Made by a program: the position numbers and the translations under genes. From contig JAIOIW010000126.1 of assembly GCA_019912385.1 (NCBI GenBank), forward strand, positions 21,254 through 85,253: a stretch of DNA of 64,000 nt. The letters run 5' to 3'. Each line of letters begins with the position of its first letter. Within the stretch, counting starts at the first letter, position 1. Source of the DNA: Notoacmeibacter sp. (GTDB lineage Bacteria; Pseudomonadota; Alphaproteobacteria; Rhizobiales; Rhizobiaceae). Positions 51,911 through 62,658 of the stretch are shown here, piece after piece. Under the pieces are notes generated by a model. The model did not search any database and was not told the origin of the DNA. It saw only the letters and a list, made by a program, of their open reading frames with translations.

Positions 51911-51929
51911 GCCGGGGGTTCGCCCCGGC
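51911..51929 (+). terminator. Stem-loop behind ispB
   Basis: GCCGGGG (51911-51917), loop GTTCG, CCCCGGC (51923-51929), 4 bp after the ispB stop. The stem is GC-rich without a T-tract, so termination efficiency is uncertain. Confidence 0.55.
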
Positions 51930-52066
51930 CACTGATGAAGAAGGCGCGCTGGTCGGCAATCGCATTGCGTGAGCATCGCAAAAAGGCCATCCTTGGCTTG
52001 TCTTGTAGTCGGCGCAAATCGGGTGGGGCGCATGGAAGTGCCCGCAGCTACGCTGGAAGGAATTAG

Positions 52067-53836
52067 ATGCGGCTCTTCTGGATAAACTGGACTTCGGCAA
52101 TCATCCTGTCGGCATGCCTGGGAACGGCGGTCGTGGTGGCCGGGGAGAACGGTGAGAAGGCCGATGCTCCGGTCGAGATCGGTACGCTTGCCGGCGCCTT
52201 TCTTGCAGCCAGGACCGCAGAGACGGACAATGACGTCGAAAGCGCGATCCGGTATTACAGCCGGGCTCTCTCCTTCGACCCCGAAAACCAGGCGCTCCAG
52301 CAGAACCTGATGCTCGCGATGATCGCGGGCGGGCGCTTCGACGACGCGTTGCCGCTGGCGAAAAAGCTGAAAACGGTCGCCGATGTGGAACGCTATTCGC
52401 GTCTTGCGCTTGGTGTCGCCTCGCTCAAGACCAGGGAATACCGCGCGGCCGAAAACTGGCTGAAACTCGCCGAGGAAAGCGATCTGGACCGCCTCATTAC
52501 CGGTATCCTGACCGGATGGGCGAGGACCGGTGCGGGCAAGGCGGGCGAGGCGATCGACCATGTGAAGGCCCTGGATGGCCCGATCTGGTACGACCTCTTC
52601 AAGGGATTCCACGTTGCCCTGATTGCCGATGTCGCCGGCAGACCGGACGCCGGGAAGTTCTACCAGGCGGTCATCGACGACCGCGCGGCGATCAACGCCT
52701 CGCCCGATACATGGATGCACGCGGTGGAGGCCTATGCGGTGTGGCTTGCGCGGCAGGGGCGCAGCGACGAGGCCCTCGCCATACTCGACACGGGCGACGA
52801 GGTTTCGCCGGATCGCCCGGCTGTCGTCGCGCTACGCAAGAAGATCCGGTCGGCTGCCCGCATTCAGCCCTACGTGGCTTCGGTCCAGCAGGGCGCGGCC
52901 GAACTGCTTCTCAATCTGGGAATGGCTCTCAACCGTGGCGGCGGCGAGGCATTCGTGCGGCTGTACCTGCAATATGCCCGGGCGCTCGATCCCAAGAACG
53001 GCATGATCCTGTTCGAACTGGGTTCGGTTTCCGAGCAAATGGGCAAGGCGGACAGGGCGATCGAGTATTACCGGCAGGTCCCCGCGGATTCGCCCCTGAG
53101 GCGCCTGTCGGAGCTGCAACTCGGGCTCAATCTGGCGGATCTCGACCGTTACGAAGAGGCCGTCGACCATCTCAAGTCGGCGCTGGGAAGCAATCCCGAT
53201 GACATGCGCGCCTATCTGGCGCTTGGCGGTGTCTATTCTTCCAAGGAAGATTATGGGTCGGCGGCCGAATTGTACGATTCCGCCGCTGCCCGCCTGAAGC
53301 TCGCAAGGGGCGAGGACTGGAACATTTTCTACCAGCGCGGAATTGCCTACGAGCGGCTGAAGCAATGGGAGAAGGCGGAGCCCAATTTCAAGCGCGCGCT
53401 CGAACTCTATCCCGACCAGCCGCAAGTGCTGAACTATCTCGGCTATTCATGGGTCGACATGGGGATCAACCTCGAGGAAGGCCTCGACATGATCCGCAAG
53501 GCCGTCGATCTGCGCCCGCAGGACGGCTATATCGTCGACTCGCTTGGTTGGGCTTATTACCGGCTGGGGCGGATGGACGAAGCGCTCGTCGAGATGGAGC
53601 GCGCCGTCAACCTGCGCCCGGACGATCCGACAATCAACGATCACCTGGGGGATGTCTATTGGCGCATTGGCCGCCGGTTGGAGGCGACCTACCAGTGGAG
53701 CCACGCGAAGGATCTCAATCCGGATCCTGCCTTGCTGGAGCAGATCGAAAAGAAGCTCAAGTCCGGCCTGCCACCCGTGGAGGGCGGTGATGCCCTGGCC
53801 GAACCGACCGCCTCGCAAGGCCAACCCAAGGGATAG
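52067..53836 (+). CDS. Exported tetratricopeptide repeat protein
   Basis: ATG 52067 follows GGAAGGAATTAG. The 589-residue protein has a signal or anchor segment (LFWINWTSAIILSACLGTAV) and many TPR units in the remainder, for example AIRYYSRALSFDPENQALQQ, ERLKQWEKAEPNFKRALELY and the paired repeats near the C terminus (DGYIVDSLGWAYYRLGRMDE). Homologues follow ispB throughout the Hyphomicrobiales. A scaffold or assembly role in the periplasm is likely, but the partner is not known. Confidence 0.87.
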   Translation: MRLFWINWTSAIILSACLGTAVVVAGENGEKADAPVEIGTLAGAFLAARTAETDNDVESAIRYYSRALSFDPENQALQQNLMLAMIAGGRFDDALPLAKKLKTVADVERYSRLALGVASLKTREYRAAENWLKLAEESDLDRLITGILTGWARTGAGKAGEAIDHVKALDGPIWYDLFKGFHVALIADVAGRPDAGKFYQAVIDDRAAINASPDTWMHAVEAYAVWLARQGRSDEALAILDTGDEVSPDRPAVVALRKKIRSAARIQPYVASVQQGAAELLLNLGMALNRGGGEAFVRLYLQYARALDPKNGMILFELGSVSEQMGKADRAIEYYRQVPADSPLRRLSELQLGLNLADLDRYEEAVDHLKSALGSNPDDMRAYLALGGVYSSKEDYGSAAELYDSAAARLKLARGEDWNIFYQRGIAYERLKQWEKAEPNFKRALELYPDQPQVLNYLGYSWVDMGINLEEGLDMIRKAVDLRPQDGYIVDSLGWAYYRLGRMDEALVEMERAVNLRPDDPTINDHLGDVYWRIGRRLEATYQWSHAKDLNPDPALLEQIEKKLKSGLPPVEGGDALAEPTASQGQPKG

Positions 53837-53955
53837 GCTGTTCATCTTCAAGCGATTCCGACTGGGAAAGAATGGTTCCAGGAGCATTGACAAGCATCAA
53901 GGCATCCGGTGACCATTCAGGTCACTTGTAGATCGTGTCGTTTATGGAGGCTCTC

Positions 53956-54663
53956 GTGACAGAACCTGTTTTTGTCGCAGAGGGCGTCACGAAAGTTTAC
54001 AAGACGGAATCCGTGGACGTCCATGCATTGCGGGGCGTGGACATCACGCTCTTCGAAGGCGAAATGGCCGTGTTGCTCGGGCCGTCAGGGTCCGGCAAAT
54101 CCACTTTGCTCAATATCCTGGGCGGGCTCGACAGGGCGACTTCGGGAAGTGTCCGGTTTCGAGGAGAGGAACTGACCGAATTTTCCGAGCGCCAGCTGAC
54201 GCAGTTCAGGCGCGATCATGTCGGCTTCGTGTTCCAGTTCTACAACCTGATCCCGAGCCTCAATGCCTGGGAGAACGTGGCGCTGGTGACCGAGATCGCC
54301 AAGGCGCCGATGGACCCCTCCGAAGCCCTTGCGATGGTCGGTCTGGCCGACCGCCAGTCGCATTTCCCGGCCGAACTGTCGGGTGGCGAGCAGCAGCGCG
54401 TCGCCATTGCCCGCGCGATCGCCAAACGGCCCGAGGTGCTGTTGTGCGACGAGCCGACGGGCGCGCTCGATTCCAAGACCGGGATCAAGGTCTTGAGCGC
54501 CCTGCAATACATCAACCAGGAACTCGGAACCACGACCGCGATCATCACGCATAATGCCGCGATCCAGGCGATGGCGCATCGCGTATTCATGTTCCATGAC
54601 GGACAGATCGCCGAGACCAGGGTCAACGAAACGCGTGCCGACGCGACCGAGGTGACCTGGTGA
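53956..54663 (+). CDS. ABC transporter ATP-binding protein (LolD/MacB/DevA-like)
   Basis: GTG 53956 with GGAGG 5 bp upstream (53946-53950) is preferred to ATG 53944. The 235-residue ATPase has Walker [11 protein letters not shown]-loop [17 protein letters not shown], signature LSGGEQQR, Walker [13 protein letters not shown] and the switch His in IITHN. The [17 protein letters not shown] start is the LolD/MacB class. It energises the FtsX-like permease whose start overlaps its stop. Confidence 0.92.
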   Translation: MTEPVFVAEGVTKVYKTESVDVHALRGVDITLFEGEMAVLLGPSGSGKSTLLNILGGLDRATSGSVRFRGEELTEFSERQLTQFRRDHVGFVFQFYNLIPSLNAWENVALVTEIAKAPMDPSEALAMVGLADRQSHFPAELSGGEQQRVAIARAIAKRPEVLLCDEPTGALDSKTGIKVLSALQYINQELGTTTAIITHNAAIQAMAHRVFMFHDGQIAETRVNETRADATEVTW

Positions 54664-57128
54664 GCATGTCCGTCCTCGACAGGAAGGTGCTGCGCGATCT
54701 TGCGCGCATGTGGGCGCAGGTATTCGCGATCGCGCTCGTTATGGCCTGCGGTGTGATGACGATCGTGCTCGCCGTCGGCGCCTATCGCTCGCTCCTCGAG
54801 ACGCGCACGGCCTATTACGACCGCTACCGCTTCGCCCATGTCTTCGCGCAGGCAGTGCGCGCGCCGCTCCATCTCAAGAATCAGGTTTCCGCCATCGAGG
54901 GGATTGCGGCGGTCGAGCTTCGAATTGTCGAGCCGGCGATCCTCGACATTCCCGGCATGGATATTCCCGCCTCGGGCGTCGCGATATCGATACCCTCATC
55001 CGGCGAGCCTGCGGTCAACCGGCTCTATCTGCGCTCCGGGCGGCTGCCGCAGGCTGGCCACGTTCGCGAGATCGCGGTAGACGAACGCTTTGCCAAGGCC
55101 CATGGGTTCAAACCGGGCGACAGCTTTTCCGCCGTCCTGAACGGACGCAAGCTGAACCTCTCGATAACGGCAATCGTACTGTCGCCCGAGTTCATCTACG
55201 CGATCGGCCCCGGCGACATGGTGCCCGATGACAAGCGCTTCGCGGTATTTTTCATGCCAGGGGAGGTGCTGGCCGGCTTGTTCGACATGAACGGCGCGTT
55301 CAACGACGTGGCGATCAGGTTGCAGCGCGGTGCGTCGCAGGATGATGTCATCGCCCGTATAGATCGCCTGTTGCGACCCTATGGCGGGCGGGGCGCCTAC
55401 ACGCGTGCCGAGCAGACCTCGAACGCCTTTATCGATGCTGAACTGACCCAGCTCAACGCGATGGCGCGGATCATTCCGCCGGTGTTCCTGTTCGTGTCGG
55501 CCTTCCTGGTCAACATGATCCTGTCGCGCCTGATCTCGCTGGAGCGTGAACAGATCGGGCTCTTGAAGGCGAACGGCTACAGTTCGCTTGCCGTCGCCTG
55601 GCATTACGCGAAGCTGGTCATTGTCATCGCATTGCTCGGCCTTGCAATGGGGGGCATTTCCGGCAGCTATTTCGGCCGGGGGCTGACCCGGCTCTATGCG
55701 GAGTTCTTCTCGTTTCCCTTCCTGATCTTCCGTCAGAGCCCGGATCTCTACCTCATCGCGGCCGGGGTCTCGGTCACTGCGGCCCTGGGCGGCGCGGCCA
55801 AGGCGATCTGGTCGGTCGTCCAGCTTCCGCCGGCCGTGGCAATGCGGCCGCCTGCGCCGGCGCGCTACCGCAGCGTCTTCTCCCACCGAGGATTGATGTC
55901 GCGCATCTTCACGCAGATCCCGGTCATGGCGCTGCGCCATCTCATTCATCGTCCGGTCCGGTCGTTTCTCACCACATTGGGCGTTGCCTTCTCGGTGGCG
56001 ATGCTGATCACGGCGCTGTTTTCGACCGATTCCATCGATGAAATGATCGATACCGTGTTCTTTCGCGCCGAACGGGCAGACGCCCGTCTTTCCTTTGCAA
56101 GGGACGTGGAACCGGGTGTCATTTCCGCCGTTCGCCGCCTGCCGGGTGTCATAGGCGCCGAAACCTTTCGTTCGGTTCCCGTCATCCTGCGCCATGGCCA
56201 CTTGAAGAAGCGCGCCGCCATAACCGGCCGCCAGGTTGAAGGCAGGTTGTCGCGCGTGCTCGACAAGGACGGAAATCCGGTTGCCATACCGGAGCACGGC
56301 CTTGTTCTGGCCGACCGCCTGGCCAGGCAACTCGATGTCAAACCAGGCGAGAAGCTGGAAGTCGAACTGATCGAGAACGGAAACCGGATTGTCGAGGTAA
56401 CGCTGGCGGGCGTGGTCACGAGCTATATCGGCCTGGGCGCCCATATGCAGATCGACGCCCTGAACCGCCTTGTCGGCATCGGGCCACGCGTCAACGGCGC
56501 CTGGATCGACGTCGACACGGCCCGCCTCGGCGCGTTCCATACCGCCCTGAAAGGCAGTTCAGCGGCCTTGGCCGGGCGTTGGCCTCCCACCGGCTACGAC
56601 TTCGTTTCGGTTGGCCCGCTCGGTTTCGGTTTTCTCTATCCCGCGATCAAGCAGACGCCATCCATCGGAACCATCGCGCTTCAGTCGGTATCGCGCGAGA
56701 AGTTCCGCGAGACGATCGAGGAAAACATCGTCATCATGACGACCGTCTATGTCGCGATCGCGGTGATTGTCGCTTTCGGCGTGGTCTATAACTCGGCGCG
56801 CATCCAGTTGTCCGAGCGGGCGCGCGAACTGGCGAGCCTGCGCGTGCTGGGCTTTACGCGTGGGGAGGTCTCCCAGGTCCTCCTGATCGAACTGTTGGTC
56901 ATCGCCCTGGTCAGCCAGCCGCTCGGCTGGGTCATCGGCTACGGTTTTGCATGGGCGGTTGTTGCCGGCTTCGAAAGCGATCTTTACAGCATTCCCTTTG
57001 TCGTCAATCCGCGGACATTCGCGTTTGCGAGCCTGGTGGTTCTTTCGGCCGCCGCGGCCTCGGCATTGATCGTCCGTCGCCGGGTGGACCGGCTTGACCT
57101 CATCAGGGTATTGAAGACACGGGAGTAA
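54660..57128 (+). CDS. FtsX-like (MacB-type) ABC transporter permease
   Basis: The 822-residue inner-membrane protein consists of two FtsX units: an N-terminal span ([20 protein letters not shown]), a large periplasmic domain, three spans around residues 275-400, a second membrane segment and periplasmic domain, then three terminal spans ending with [21 protein letters not shown] 54660 (4-bp overlap) fits the ribosome-binding site; ATG 54666 is an alternative. With the ATPase upstream and the HlyD-type adaptor downstream it makes a tripartite export or extraction system for a lipid or amphiphile (inference). Confidence 0.9.
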   Translation: MSMSVLDRKVLRDLARMWAQVFAIALVMACGVMTIVLAVGAYRSLLETRTAYYDRYRFAHVFAQAVRAPLHLKNQVSAIEGIAAVELRIVEPAILDIPGMDIPASGVAISIPSSGEPAVNRLYLRSGRLPQAGHVREIAVDERFAKAHGFKPGDSFSAVLNGRKLNLSITAIVLSPEFIYAIGPGDMVPDDKRFAVFFMPGEVLAGLFDMNGAFNDVAIRLQRGASQDDVIARIDRLLRPYGGRGAYTRAEQTSNAFIDAELTQLNAMARIIPPVFLFVSAFLVNMILSRLISLEREQIGLLKANGYSSLAVAWHYAKLVIVIALLGLAMGGISGSYFGRGLTRLYAEFFSFPFLIFRQSPDLYLIAAGVSVTAALGGAAKAIWSVVQLPPAVAMRPPAPARYRSVFSHRGLMSRIFTQIPVMALRHLIHRPVRSFLTTLGVAFSVAMLITALFSTDSIDEMIDTVFFRAERADARLSFARDVEPGVISAVRRLPGVIGAETFRSVPVILRHGHLKKRAAITGRQVEGRLSRVLDKDGNPVAIPEHGLVLADRLARQLDVKPGEKLEVELIENGNRIVEVTLAGVVTSYIGLGAHMQIDALNRLVGIGPRVNGAWIDVDTARLGAFHTALKGSSAALAGRWPPTGYDFVSVGPLGFGFLYPAIKQTPSIGTIALQSVSREKFRETIEENIVIMTTVYVAIAVIVAFGVVYNSARIQLSERARELASLRVLGFTRGEVSQVLLIELLVIALVSQPLGWVIGYGFAWAVVAGFESDLYSIPFVVNPRTFAFASLVVLSAAAASALIVRRRVDRLDLIRVLKTRE

Positions 57129-57131
57129 GAC

Positions 57132-58337
57132 ATGCGCGGGCATCTCGTCAGGAACACGCTTCTGCTTGCCTTGGCACTGGCCCTGGCCGCGGCTGTCTGG
57201 TGGGTCGTCAGTGAAAAGCCGGTTGCCGTCGATACGGCGAGGGTGAGTATCGGCCCGATGGCGGTGACCGTCGAGGAAGACGGCGCGACGCGCGTGAAGG
57301 AGGTCTATCGCATTTCCTCGCCGGTCAGCGGCAATGTCGATCGCTCCCTGCTCGAAATCGGCGACCCGGTGAAGGCCGGCGAGACGGTGGTCGCGACAAT
57401 CAATCCCCTGGAGCCCTCGTTCATCGACGAACGCTCGCGCGCCGAGGCAAGGGCGCGTGTAGAGGCGGCGCGCGCCGCTGTCGATGTCGCCAGGGCTTCA
57501 CTCAACCAGGCGCGCTCCCAGCTTTCGCTAAGCCAGTCGGACTACGAGCGCGCGCAACGCCTGTCGCGGAGCAACACGATTGCCGAGAGCCAGTTGGAGC
57601 GCGCTCGCATCGATGTCGAGCTCAAGAAGGCGCTGGTGTCCAGCGCCGAGGCGCAGGTCGAACTGCGCTTGAGCGAATTGGCCAGCGCGCGCGCGATGCT
57701 CATTCAGCCCGGGGACCGGGCCCTGCGGGAGCCCGACGACAAGTGCTGTGTACGCCTTCGCGCGCCGATCGACGGTGTCGTGCTCGACCTGGCGGTCAAG
57801 TCCGAACAGGTGGTGACGGCCGGCGCGCTCCTTGCCGAAATCGGCGATCCGCGCGACCTGGAGATCGTCGTCGACCTCCTGTCATCGGACGCTGTCCGCA
57901 TAACGGCGGGGTCGAAGGCGCTGATCACGGGATGGGGCGGCGATCCGATCGTAGCAACCGTTCACCGCATCGATCCCGCCGGTTTCACCAAGGTATCGGC
58001 GCTTGGCATCGAGGAAAAGAGGGTGAACGCCGTCCTTGATCTCGACAAGGGCGATCCGGCGCTCGGACATGGTTTCCAGGTTCGCGTGCAACTGGAGGTG
58101 TGGAGATCGGAGACCGCGGCGAGAGTGCCGATCGCCGCACTTTTCCGTGAGGGCAGCGATTGGGCCGTGTTTGCGGTTGAAGACGGCCGCGCCAAGTTGA
58201 TCCGGGTCGAGATCGGCCAGATGAACAATGAAATGGCGGAAGTATTGTCCGGGATTTCCGATGGTCAGCCCGTCATCGTCTATCCGGGCGACGTGATCGA
58301 CGATGGCACCCTGGTCGAACCCCGGCGACAAGGATGA
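57132..58337 (+). CDS. HlyD-family periplasmic adaptor protein
   Basis: The 401-residue protein has one N-terminal span (NTLLLALALALAAAVWWVVS), a lipoyl/barrel-sandwich half (RISSPVSGNVDRSLLEIGDP and VRLRAPIDGVVLDLAVK), a long coiled-coil hairpin (residues about 95-190, rich in Ala, Glu and Arg) and a beta-barrel domain. It links the inner-membrane FtsX permease to the outer membrane. No outer-membrane factor is encoded here. It begins 3 bp after the permease stop. Confidence 0.92.
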   Translation: MRGHLVRNTLLLALALALAAAVWWVVSEKPVAVDTARVSIGPMAVTVEEDGATRVKEVYRISSPVSGNVDRSLLEIGDPVKAGETVVATINPLEPSFIDERSRAEARARVEAARAAVDVARASLNQARSQLSLSQSDYERAQRLSRSNTIAESQLERARIDVELKKALVSSAEAQVELRLSELASARAMLIQPGDRALREPDDKCCVRLRAPIDGVVLDLAVKSEQVVTAGALLAEIGDPRDLEIVVDLLSSDAVRITAGSKALITGWGGDPIVATVHRIDPAGFTKVSALGIEEKRVNAVLDLDKGDPALGHGFQVRVQLEVWRSETAARVPIAALFREGSDWAVFAVEDGRAKLIRVEIGQMNNEMAEVLSGISDGQPVIVYPGDVIDDGTLVEPRRQG

Positions 58338-58464
58338 CGGCGCGGCCGGAAGCTCCTGGGGATCATACATAATTCGTTTGAAATATATATTACATAAGCT
58401 AAGGCTGATGGAATAACCGAGTCGATTGAGGTGGGGCTCGCGGCGTCGCATTAGGGTATTTTGG

Positions 58465-60363
58465 ATGGACGCTTCTGTTTTGAAGCAGTTGTGGGGGAGC
58501 CTGTGTCGCCTGTTTTCGGCTCACCCGACGGACACGGCGAGCTTTTCATTGGCGATGGCGCAGGTCCCGGCCCTGTTGGGTGCGTCCGCGATAACATTCC
58601 TCGCCACGAATTGGGTCGTTCAGGATCGGTTCCACAACTGGACCCTCCCGTCGGCATGCGTGATCTCCCTGCTGCTCATCGCCTCGATCCTCGTCACAGG
58701 TCGGAAGGTCGGATCGTGCTCTGGTACCCGCAGGCGGGTCGTGTGGGCACATATTGCCACGAGCCTGTCTGCTGTCGCGCTCATCGCCGCGAGTATCGCG
58801 ATCGCCGATCATCTGGATGGAGACAACGTCCCCGGCATTTTGCTCATTTGCATGAATGCGACAACGGCCATCCTGGTCGGCCTGACATTCTCCTCCATGC
58901 CGACCATCGGCACATTGCAACTGCTTATCGCCGGCTTTCCGGGGATGGCCAAGGTCATATTGCTCCGCGAGCCCGACGCCATTGCCATCGGCTTCATGTT
59001 TTTCGGCATCGTTACCCTCATGATCCGCATTATCTCGCGGGCAAATGCCGAGCGGGCCGGCCTCGTGCGCGCGCAGGCGGATCTGGCAAACAAGACCGCC
59101 GAGGCAGAGAAGGCCTCCCTGGCTGCGCAGGCCGCCGACCGCGCGAAGTCCGAATTTCTCGCCAACATGAGTCATGAAATCCGCACTCCGATGAACGGTG
59201 TGCTCGGCATGGCCGAACTTCTGGCGTCGACGGCGCTCGATGCGCGCCAGAAGACCTTCACCGACGTGATCGTCAAATCGGGCAATGCCCTGCTGGCGAT
59301 CATCAACGACGTGCTCGATTTCTCAAGGATAGACGCAGGCGAACTGGTGCTCGATTCGGCGCCGTTCAATCTCGTAGCCGCTGTCGAGGATGTCGCGACG
59401 CTGATGTCGGCCAATGCGGCATTGAAAGACCTGGGACTGGTGGTGCGGTTTGAGCCGGGCCTGCCGGAGGTTGTGACCGGCGATGTCGGGCGTTTTCGCC
59501 AGATCGTCACCAACCTTGTCGGCAATGCGGTGAAATTCACCGAACGGGGCCATGTCTTGATCGATGTCGCCGGGAAATCCGCCGACGGCACGGCACAGCT
59601 GTCGATCAGGGTTGAGGACACCGGTATCGGCATCCAGGCGGATTGGATGGAGGCAATATTCGAAAAATTCGCGCAGGCCGACAACTCCTCGACCCGGCGC
59701 CACGAAGGAACAGGGCTTGGCCTGGCCATCGCATCGCGGCTGGCTGCTCTCATGAACGGGACCATCACGGTGGAATCCGAAGCCGGCAGCGGATCGGTGT
59801 TCTGCTTCACGGCGGCACTGCCCCTGGCGGGAGAGGCGGAAAACCCGATGATCGTGCCTGCCGCGCTCGCCGGCAAGCGGATACTCGTCATCGATGACTA
59901 CCGGCTTGCGGGGGAGGCTTATGCCAGTCAGATCCGCGCCTGGGGCTGCGATTGCGCGGTTGTCGACAGCGGGCCCATGGCCCTGAATTTCCTGCAGCAG
60001 GCCCTGCAGGTGGGCGCGGCGGTCGATTGCATCGTCCTCGATTGCGAAAATCCCGGAGGGGATAACGAAAGCTTCCTGGCGGCCCTGCGTTCGCGGCGGT
60101 CGACGGCCGGCCTGCCGGTGATTGCTCTGACAACGGTCAATTACATGGACAGCACGCGGCTTGCGCTGAAATACGCTGTCTCGGCGCATCTCACGAAGCC
60201 ACCGCGCCTGGCGGCGCTGCTTGGCGCAATTTCGGACGCCGTCAGCCGCGCGGCGGCTTCGCAAGCCGGCCCGGCAAACATATCCGTGGCCGACGAGGAA
60301 GCCTGCGCTGCGCCGGACGCGCTTCCGGGTGGCAGCACGCCTATACAGCCGCCGCGCGGCTGA
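58465..60363 (+). CDS. Hybrid sensor histidine kinase/response regulator
   Basis: ATG 58465 has TTGGA upstream and follows a 127-bp AT-rich gap, giving 632 residues. Residues about 30-200 are membrane spans with no separate extracellular sensor. HisKA has [18 protein letters not shown] (phospho-His about 235). HATPase has [20 protein letters not shown] and [10 protein letters not shown] receiver (about 473-590) has the acidic pair VIDDY, phospho-Asp in VLDCENPGG and the conserved Lys in LTKP. The membrane-embedded input module resembles the kinases near ABC exporters, and may sense lipid or membrane stress (inference). Confidence 0.9.
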   Translation: MDASVLKQLWGSLCRLFSAHPTDTASFSLAMAQVPALLGASAITFLATNWVVQDRFHNWTLPSACVISLLLIASILVTGRKVGSCSGTRRRVVWAHIATSLSAVALIAASIAIADHLDGDNVPGILLICMNATTAILVGLTFSSMPTIGTLQLLIAGFPGMAKVILLREPDAIAIGFMFFGIVTLMIRIISRANAERAGLVRAQADLANKTAEAEKASLAAQAADRAKSEFLANMSHEIRTPMNGVLGMAELLASTALDARQKTFTDVIVKSGNALLAIINDVLDFSRIDAGELVLDSAPFNLVAAVEDVATLMSANAALKDLGLVVRFEPGLPEVVTGDVGRFRQIVTNLVGNAVKFTERGHVLIDVAGKSADGTAQLSIRVEDTGIGIQADWMEAIFEKFAQADNSSTRRHEGTGLGLAIASRLAALMNGTITVESEAGSGSVFCFTAALPLAGEAENPMIVPAALAGKRILVIDDYRLAGEAYASQIRAWGCDCAVVDSGPMALNFLQQALQVGAAVDCIVLDCENPGGDNESFLAALRSRRSTAGLPVIALTTVNYMDSTRLALKYAVSAHLTKPPRLAALLGAISDAVSRAAASQAGPANISVADEEACAAPDALPGGSTPIQPPRG

Positions 60364-60394
60364 GGGTGGCTATCTCCGGAACAGGACGAGCGCG

Positions 60395-60700
60395 TCAATC
60401 ATTCGATGGCTGGCAATAGCGGACCCGCCCACCATCTTCGTAATAACAATCCTTGACGTAGACGATCCCGCTGGCGGTACGCATCTTGTAGACCGTGCAG
60501 GAGCAATCCCTTTCGCTCATTCTCCTGCGCGGCGGCGGGCACGGAGCAGCGGTGCAGTTGCCGGAATCGGCTCCGGGCCCCGGGCCGCCGCGACCTTGGG
60601 CTTGGGCAAAAGCCGAACTGCCGGCAAACAGGGAGACCGCGATCCCGAGCGCGGCCCCGGTGGCGATCGATCGTATGGCATGCGTGTGAACAAGGCTCAT
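60395..60700 (-). CDS. Small secreted Cys-rich protein of unknown function
   Basis: Starting at ATG 60700 gives 101 residues: a signal peptide (IATGAALGIAVSLFAGSSAF) and a mature part with six cysteines (GNCTAAPCPP, RDCSCTVYKM, VKDCYYEDG and VRYCQPSN). The CxC pair and spaced cysteines suggest disulfides. I do not recognise a family. It is convergent with the hybrid kinase gene (31 bp apart). Confidence 0.65.
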   Translation of the reverse strand: MSLVHTHAIRSIATGAALGIAVSLFAGSSAFAQAQGRGGPGPGADSGNCTAAPCPPPRRRMSERDCSCTVYKMRTASGIVYVKDCYYEDGGRVRYCQPSND

Positions 60701-60856
60701 GGACAAGCTCCTGTGCTGCCCCCGAACCCCCAAATCTCAGAATACACTATTTTTCAGCGCTTAGAATGCCCGCAATGCTGGGTCTGCTCGCTTGACCGGA
60801 TGAGGCGGGGCAACTAGGTTCCGCCCGATTTCGCAACCCATCCGGGATGATCCGCC

Positions 60857-61846
60857 GTGACCGCCGACCACATGAGCCCCAAGCGCTCCTTTCAGGGCCT
60901 GATCCTGACGCTCCACAATTACTGGGCGGAACGCGGCTGCGTGATCCTCCAGCCCTACGACATGGAGGTCGGCGCCGGCACGTTCCACCCGGCAACGACG
61001 CTTCGCGCGCTGGGACCGCGGCCGTGGAAGGCAGCTTATGTCCAGCCCTCGCGCCGGCCCAAGGACGGCCGCTACGGCGAAAACCCGAACCGGTTGCAGC
61101 ACTACTATCAGTACCAGGTGATCCTGAAGCCCAATCCGTCGAACCTGCAGGAGCTCTATCTGGGCTCGCTGCAGGCGATCGGCATCGACCCGCTCGTCCA
61201 TGACATCCGCTTCGTCGAGGACGACTGGGAAAGCCCGACGCTGGGCGCCTGGGGGTTGGGCTGGGAATGCTGGTGCGACGGCATGGAAGTGTCGCAGTTC
61301 ACCTATTTCCAGCAGGTCTGCGGCATCGAGTGCGCGCCTGTGGCAGGTGAGTTGACCTATGGGCTGGAACGCCTGGCCATGTATGTGCAGGGCGTCGACA
61401 ATGTCTATGACCTCAATTTCAACGGCCTGGAGGGCGACGAGAAGGTCACCTATGGCGAGGTTTTCCTTCAGGCCGAGCAGGAATATTCGCGCTACAATTT
61501 CGAATATGCCGATACCGCGATCCTGCACCAGCACTTCATCGACGCAGAGAAGGAATGCGAGGCCCTTCTGAAGGCAGGCAGCCCCGTTGAGGCAGGGAGC
61601 GCTGCGCGACAAGAGGCGGGGAGTGCCGGAGGCACGACAGGGACGTTGCATAAATGCGTGCTGCCGGCCTACGACCAGTGCATCAAGGCGTCCCACGTCT
61701 TCAACCTGCTCGATGCGCGCGGCGTCATCTCGGTGACCGAGCGCCAGAGCTATATCCTGCGCGTGCGCAATCTTTCCCGCCAGTGCGGCGAGGCTTTCCT
61801 GCTGACGGAGGCCGGCGGCGCGGGATGGAATGACAGGGCCGCATAG
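60857..61846 (+). CDS. glyQ: Glycyl-tRNA synthetase alpha subunit
   Basis: GTG 60857 or ATG 60872 ([18 protein letters not shown]) may start the 329- or 324-residue class II synthetase. Motifs include [52 protein letters not shown] and the end [19 protein letters not shown]. It charges tRNA-Gly with the beta subunit encoded downstream. An extra low-complexity stretch of about 25 residues rich in Gly, Ala and Ser (residues about 239-264) interrupts a normally compact loop before [11 protein letters not shown]. Confidence 0.95.
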   Translation: MTADHMSPKRSFQGLILTLHNYWAERGCVILQPYDMEVGAGTFHPATTLRALGPRPWKAAYVQPSRRPKDGRYGENPNRLQHYYQYQVILKPNPSNLQELYLGSLQAIGIDPLVHDIRFVEDDWESPTLGAWGLGWECWCDGMEVSQFTYFQQVCGIECAPVAGELTYGLERLAMYVQGVDNVYDLNFNGLEGDEKVTYGEVFLQAEQEYSRYNFEYADTAILHQHFIDAEKECEALLKAGSPVEAGSAARQEAGSAGGTTGTLHKCVLPAYDQCIKASHVFNLLDARGVISVTERQSYILRVRNLSRQCGEAFLLTEAGGAGWNDRAA

Positions 61847-61951
61847 CCGTCCCGGAAAAACGTGAAACACATTGTCGCCGAACAAATCCTTGTTTCGGCA
61901 CGCCGCGATATGCCTAGCTTGGGCGTGTTCCAACCGAAGGAGAGATCACAG

Positions 61952-62191
61952 GTGAGCAAGGGTGAAGTCGCGGCGAAGGCGCCGGTCAAGGTCGATGTCG
62001 AGGAAGGCAAGAGCTATTTCTGGTGCGCCTGCGGCAAGTCGAAGAACCAGCCGTTCTGCGACGGTTCCCACAAGGGCTCGGAGTTTTCGCCGGTGAAGTG
62101 GACAGCTGACGTCTCCGGTGCAAAGTTCTTCTGTGCCTGCAAGCAGACCGGCAACCGCCCATTCTGCGACGGCAGCCACAAGGCGCTGTAG
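61952..62191 (+). CDS. Double CDGSH iron-sulfur protein
   Basis: GTG 61952 with AAGGAGA 8 bp upstream gives 79 residues; the frame back to 61862 has no homology. Two CDGSH motifs are present: CACGKSKNQPFCDGSHKGS and CACKQTGNRPFCDGSHKAL, each C-x-C-x8-CDG-SH. Each binds a 2Fe-2S cluster by three Cys and one His. Bacterial members are soluble and may take part in Fe-S or redox handling. It lies between glyQ and glyS. Confidence 0.9.
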   Translation: MSKGEVAAKAPVKVDVEEGKSYFWCACGKSKNQPFCDGSHKGSEFSPVKWTADVSGAKFFCACKQTGNRPFCDGSHKAL

Positions 62192-62658
62192 GTCTCAGGC
62201 GTTCGCCGGCACGCGGATCTTGCGCTGGCTCATTTCCAGGAAGGCTTTGTTCTTGACCGCGCCGGCGGTGGTTTCGACCGCGCGCCGCACGCCGGCGGGC
62301 TTCTCGATTGCGCCGGGCTGTCCGAGCGTTGCGAACAGGATCACCATGGCAGTGGCGTGAATGATGGCGGGCGCGTGTTTCATGCAGGGTAGTAGCGCCA
62401 GCAGGCCGGAAGGTTCGCGCACGCCGCATTTTTCTGCGGCGGGGCGGTTATCCTGGGATCCTGTCTGTTGCATGGCGGCCTCGGGCGGCTCGGGTTCATT
62501 CGATAGCCCGATCATGCCCGCCCGCCGCTGAACCGGCCGTGGCCGCCGCATTTAGCTGGCGTTCAGCTTGCCGCGCTTCTTTTCCGCCGCCCGCGGGATG
62601 ACAATCGGCTTCACCCTTGCTAAGTCCGCGCTGTCATTCAAATGCGTGAACCCAGACC
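62192..62658. other. Gap between the CDGSH gene and glyS
   Basis: This stretch of 467 bp holds only the doubtful minus-strand frame at 62195-62515. No terminator or RNA gene is evident. Its right end should contain the glyS promoter if glyS is not read from upstream. Confidence 0.4.
62195..62515 (-). CDS. Putative small protein, doubtful gene
   Basis: A reading frame of about 106 residues from ATG 62515 (MIGLSNEPEPPEAAMQQTGS) to the stop at 62195. It has one hydrophobic segment (APAIIHATAMVILFATLGQ) and a basic C terminus (AVKNKAFLEMSQRKIRVPAN). I see no good ribosome-binding sequence and no family. It could instead start at 62473 or be non-coding. It is convergent with the CDGSH gene. Confidence 0.35.
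   Translation of the reverse strand: MIGLSNEPEPPEAAMQQTGSQDNRPAAEKCGVREPSGLLALLPCMKHAPAIIHATAMVILFATLGQPGAIEKPAGVRRAVETTAGAVKNKAFLEMSQRKIRVPANA

Noticed and set aside
54996..56540. Minus-strand frame of 514 codons inside the FtsX permease
   Set aside because: Shadow of the permease gene; rich in Gln, Asp and His and lacking membrane or enzyme motifs.
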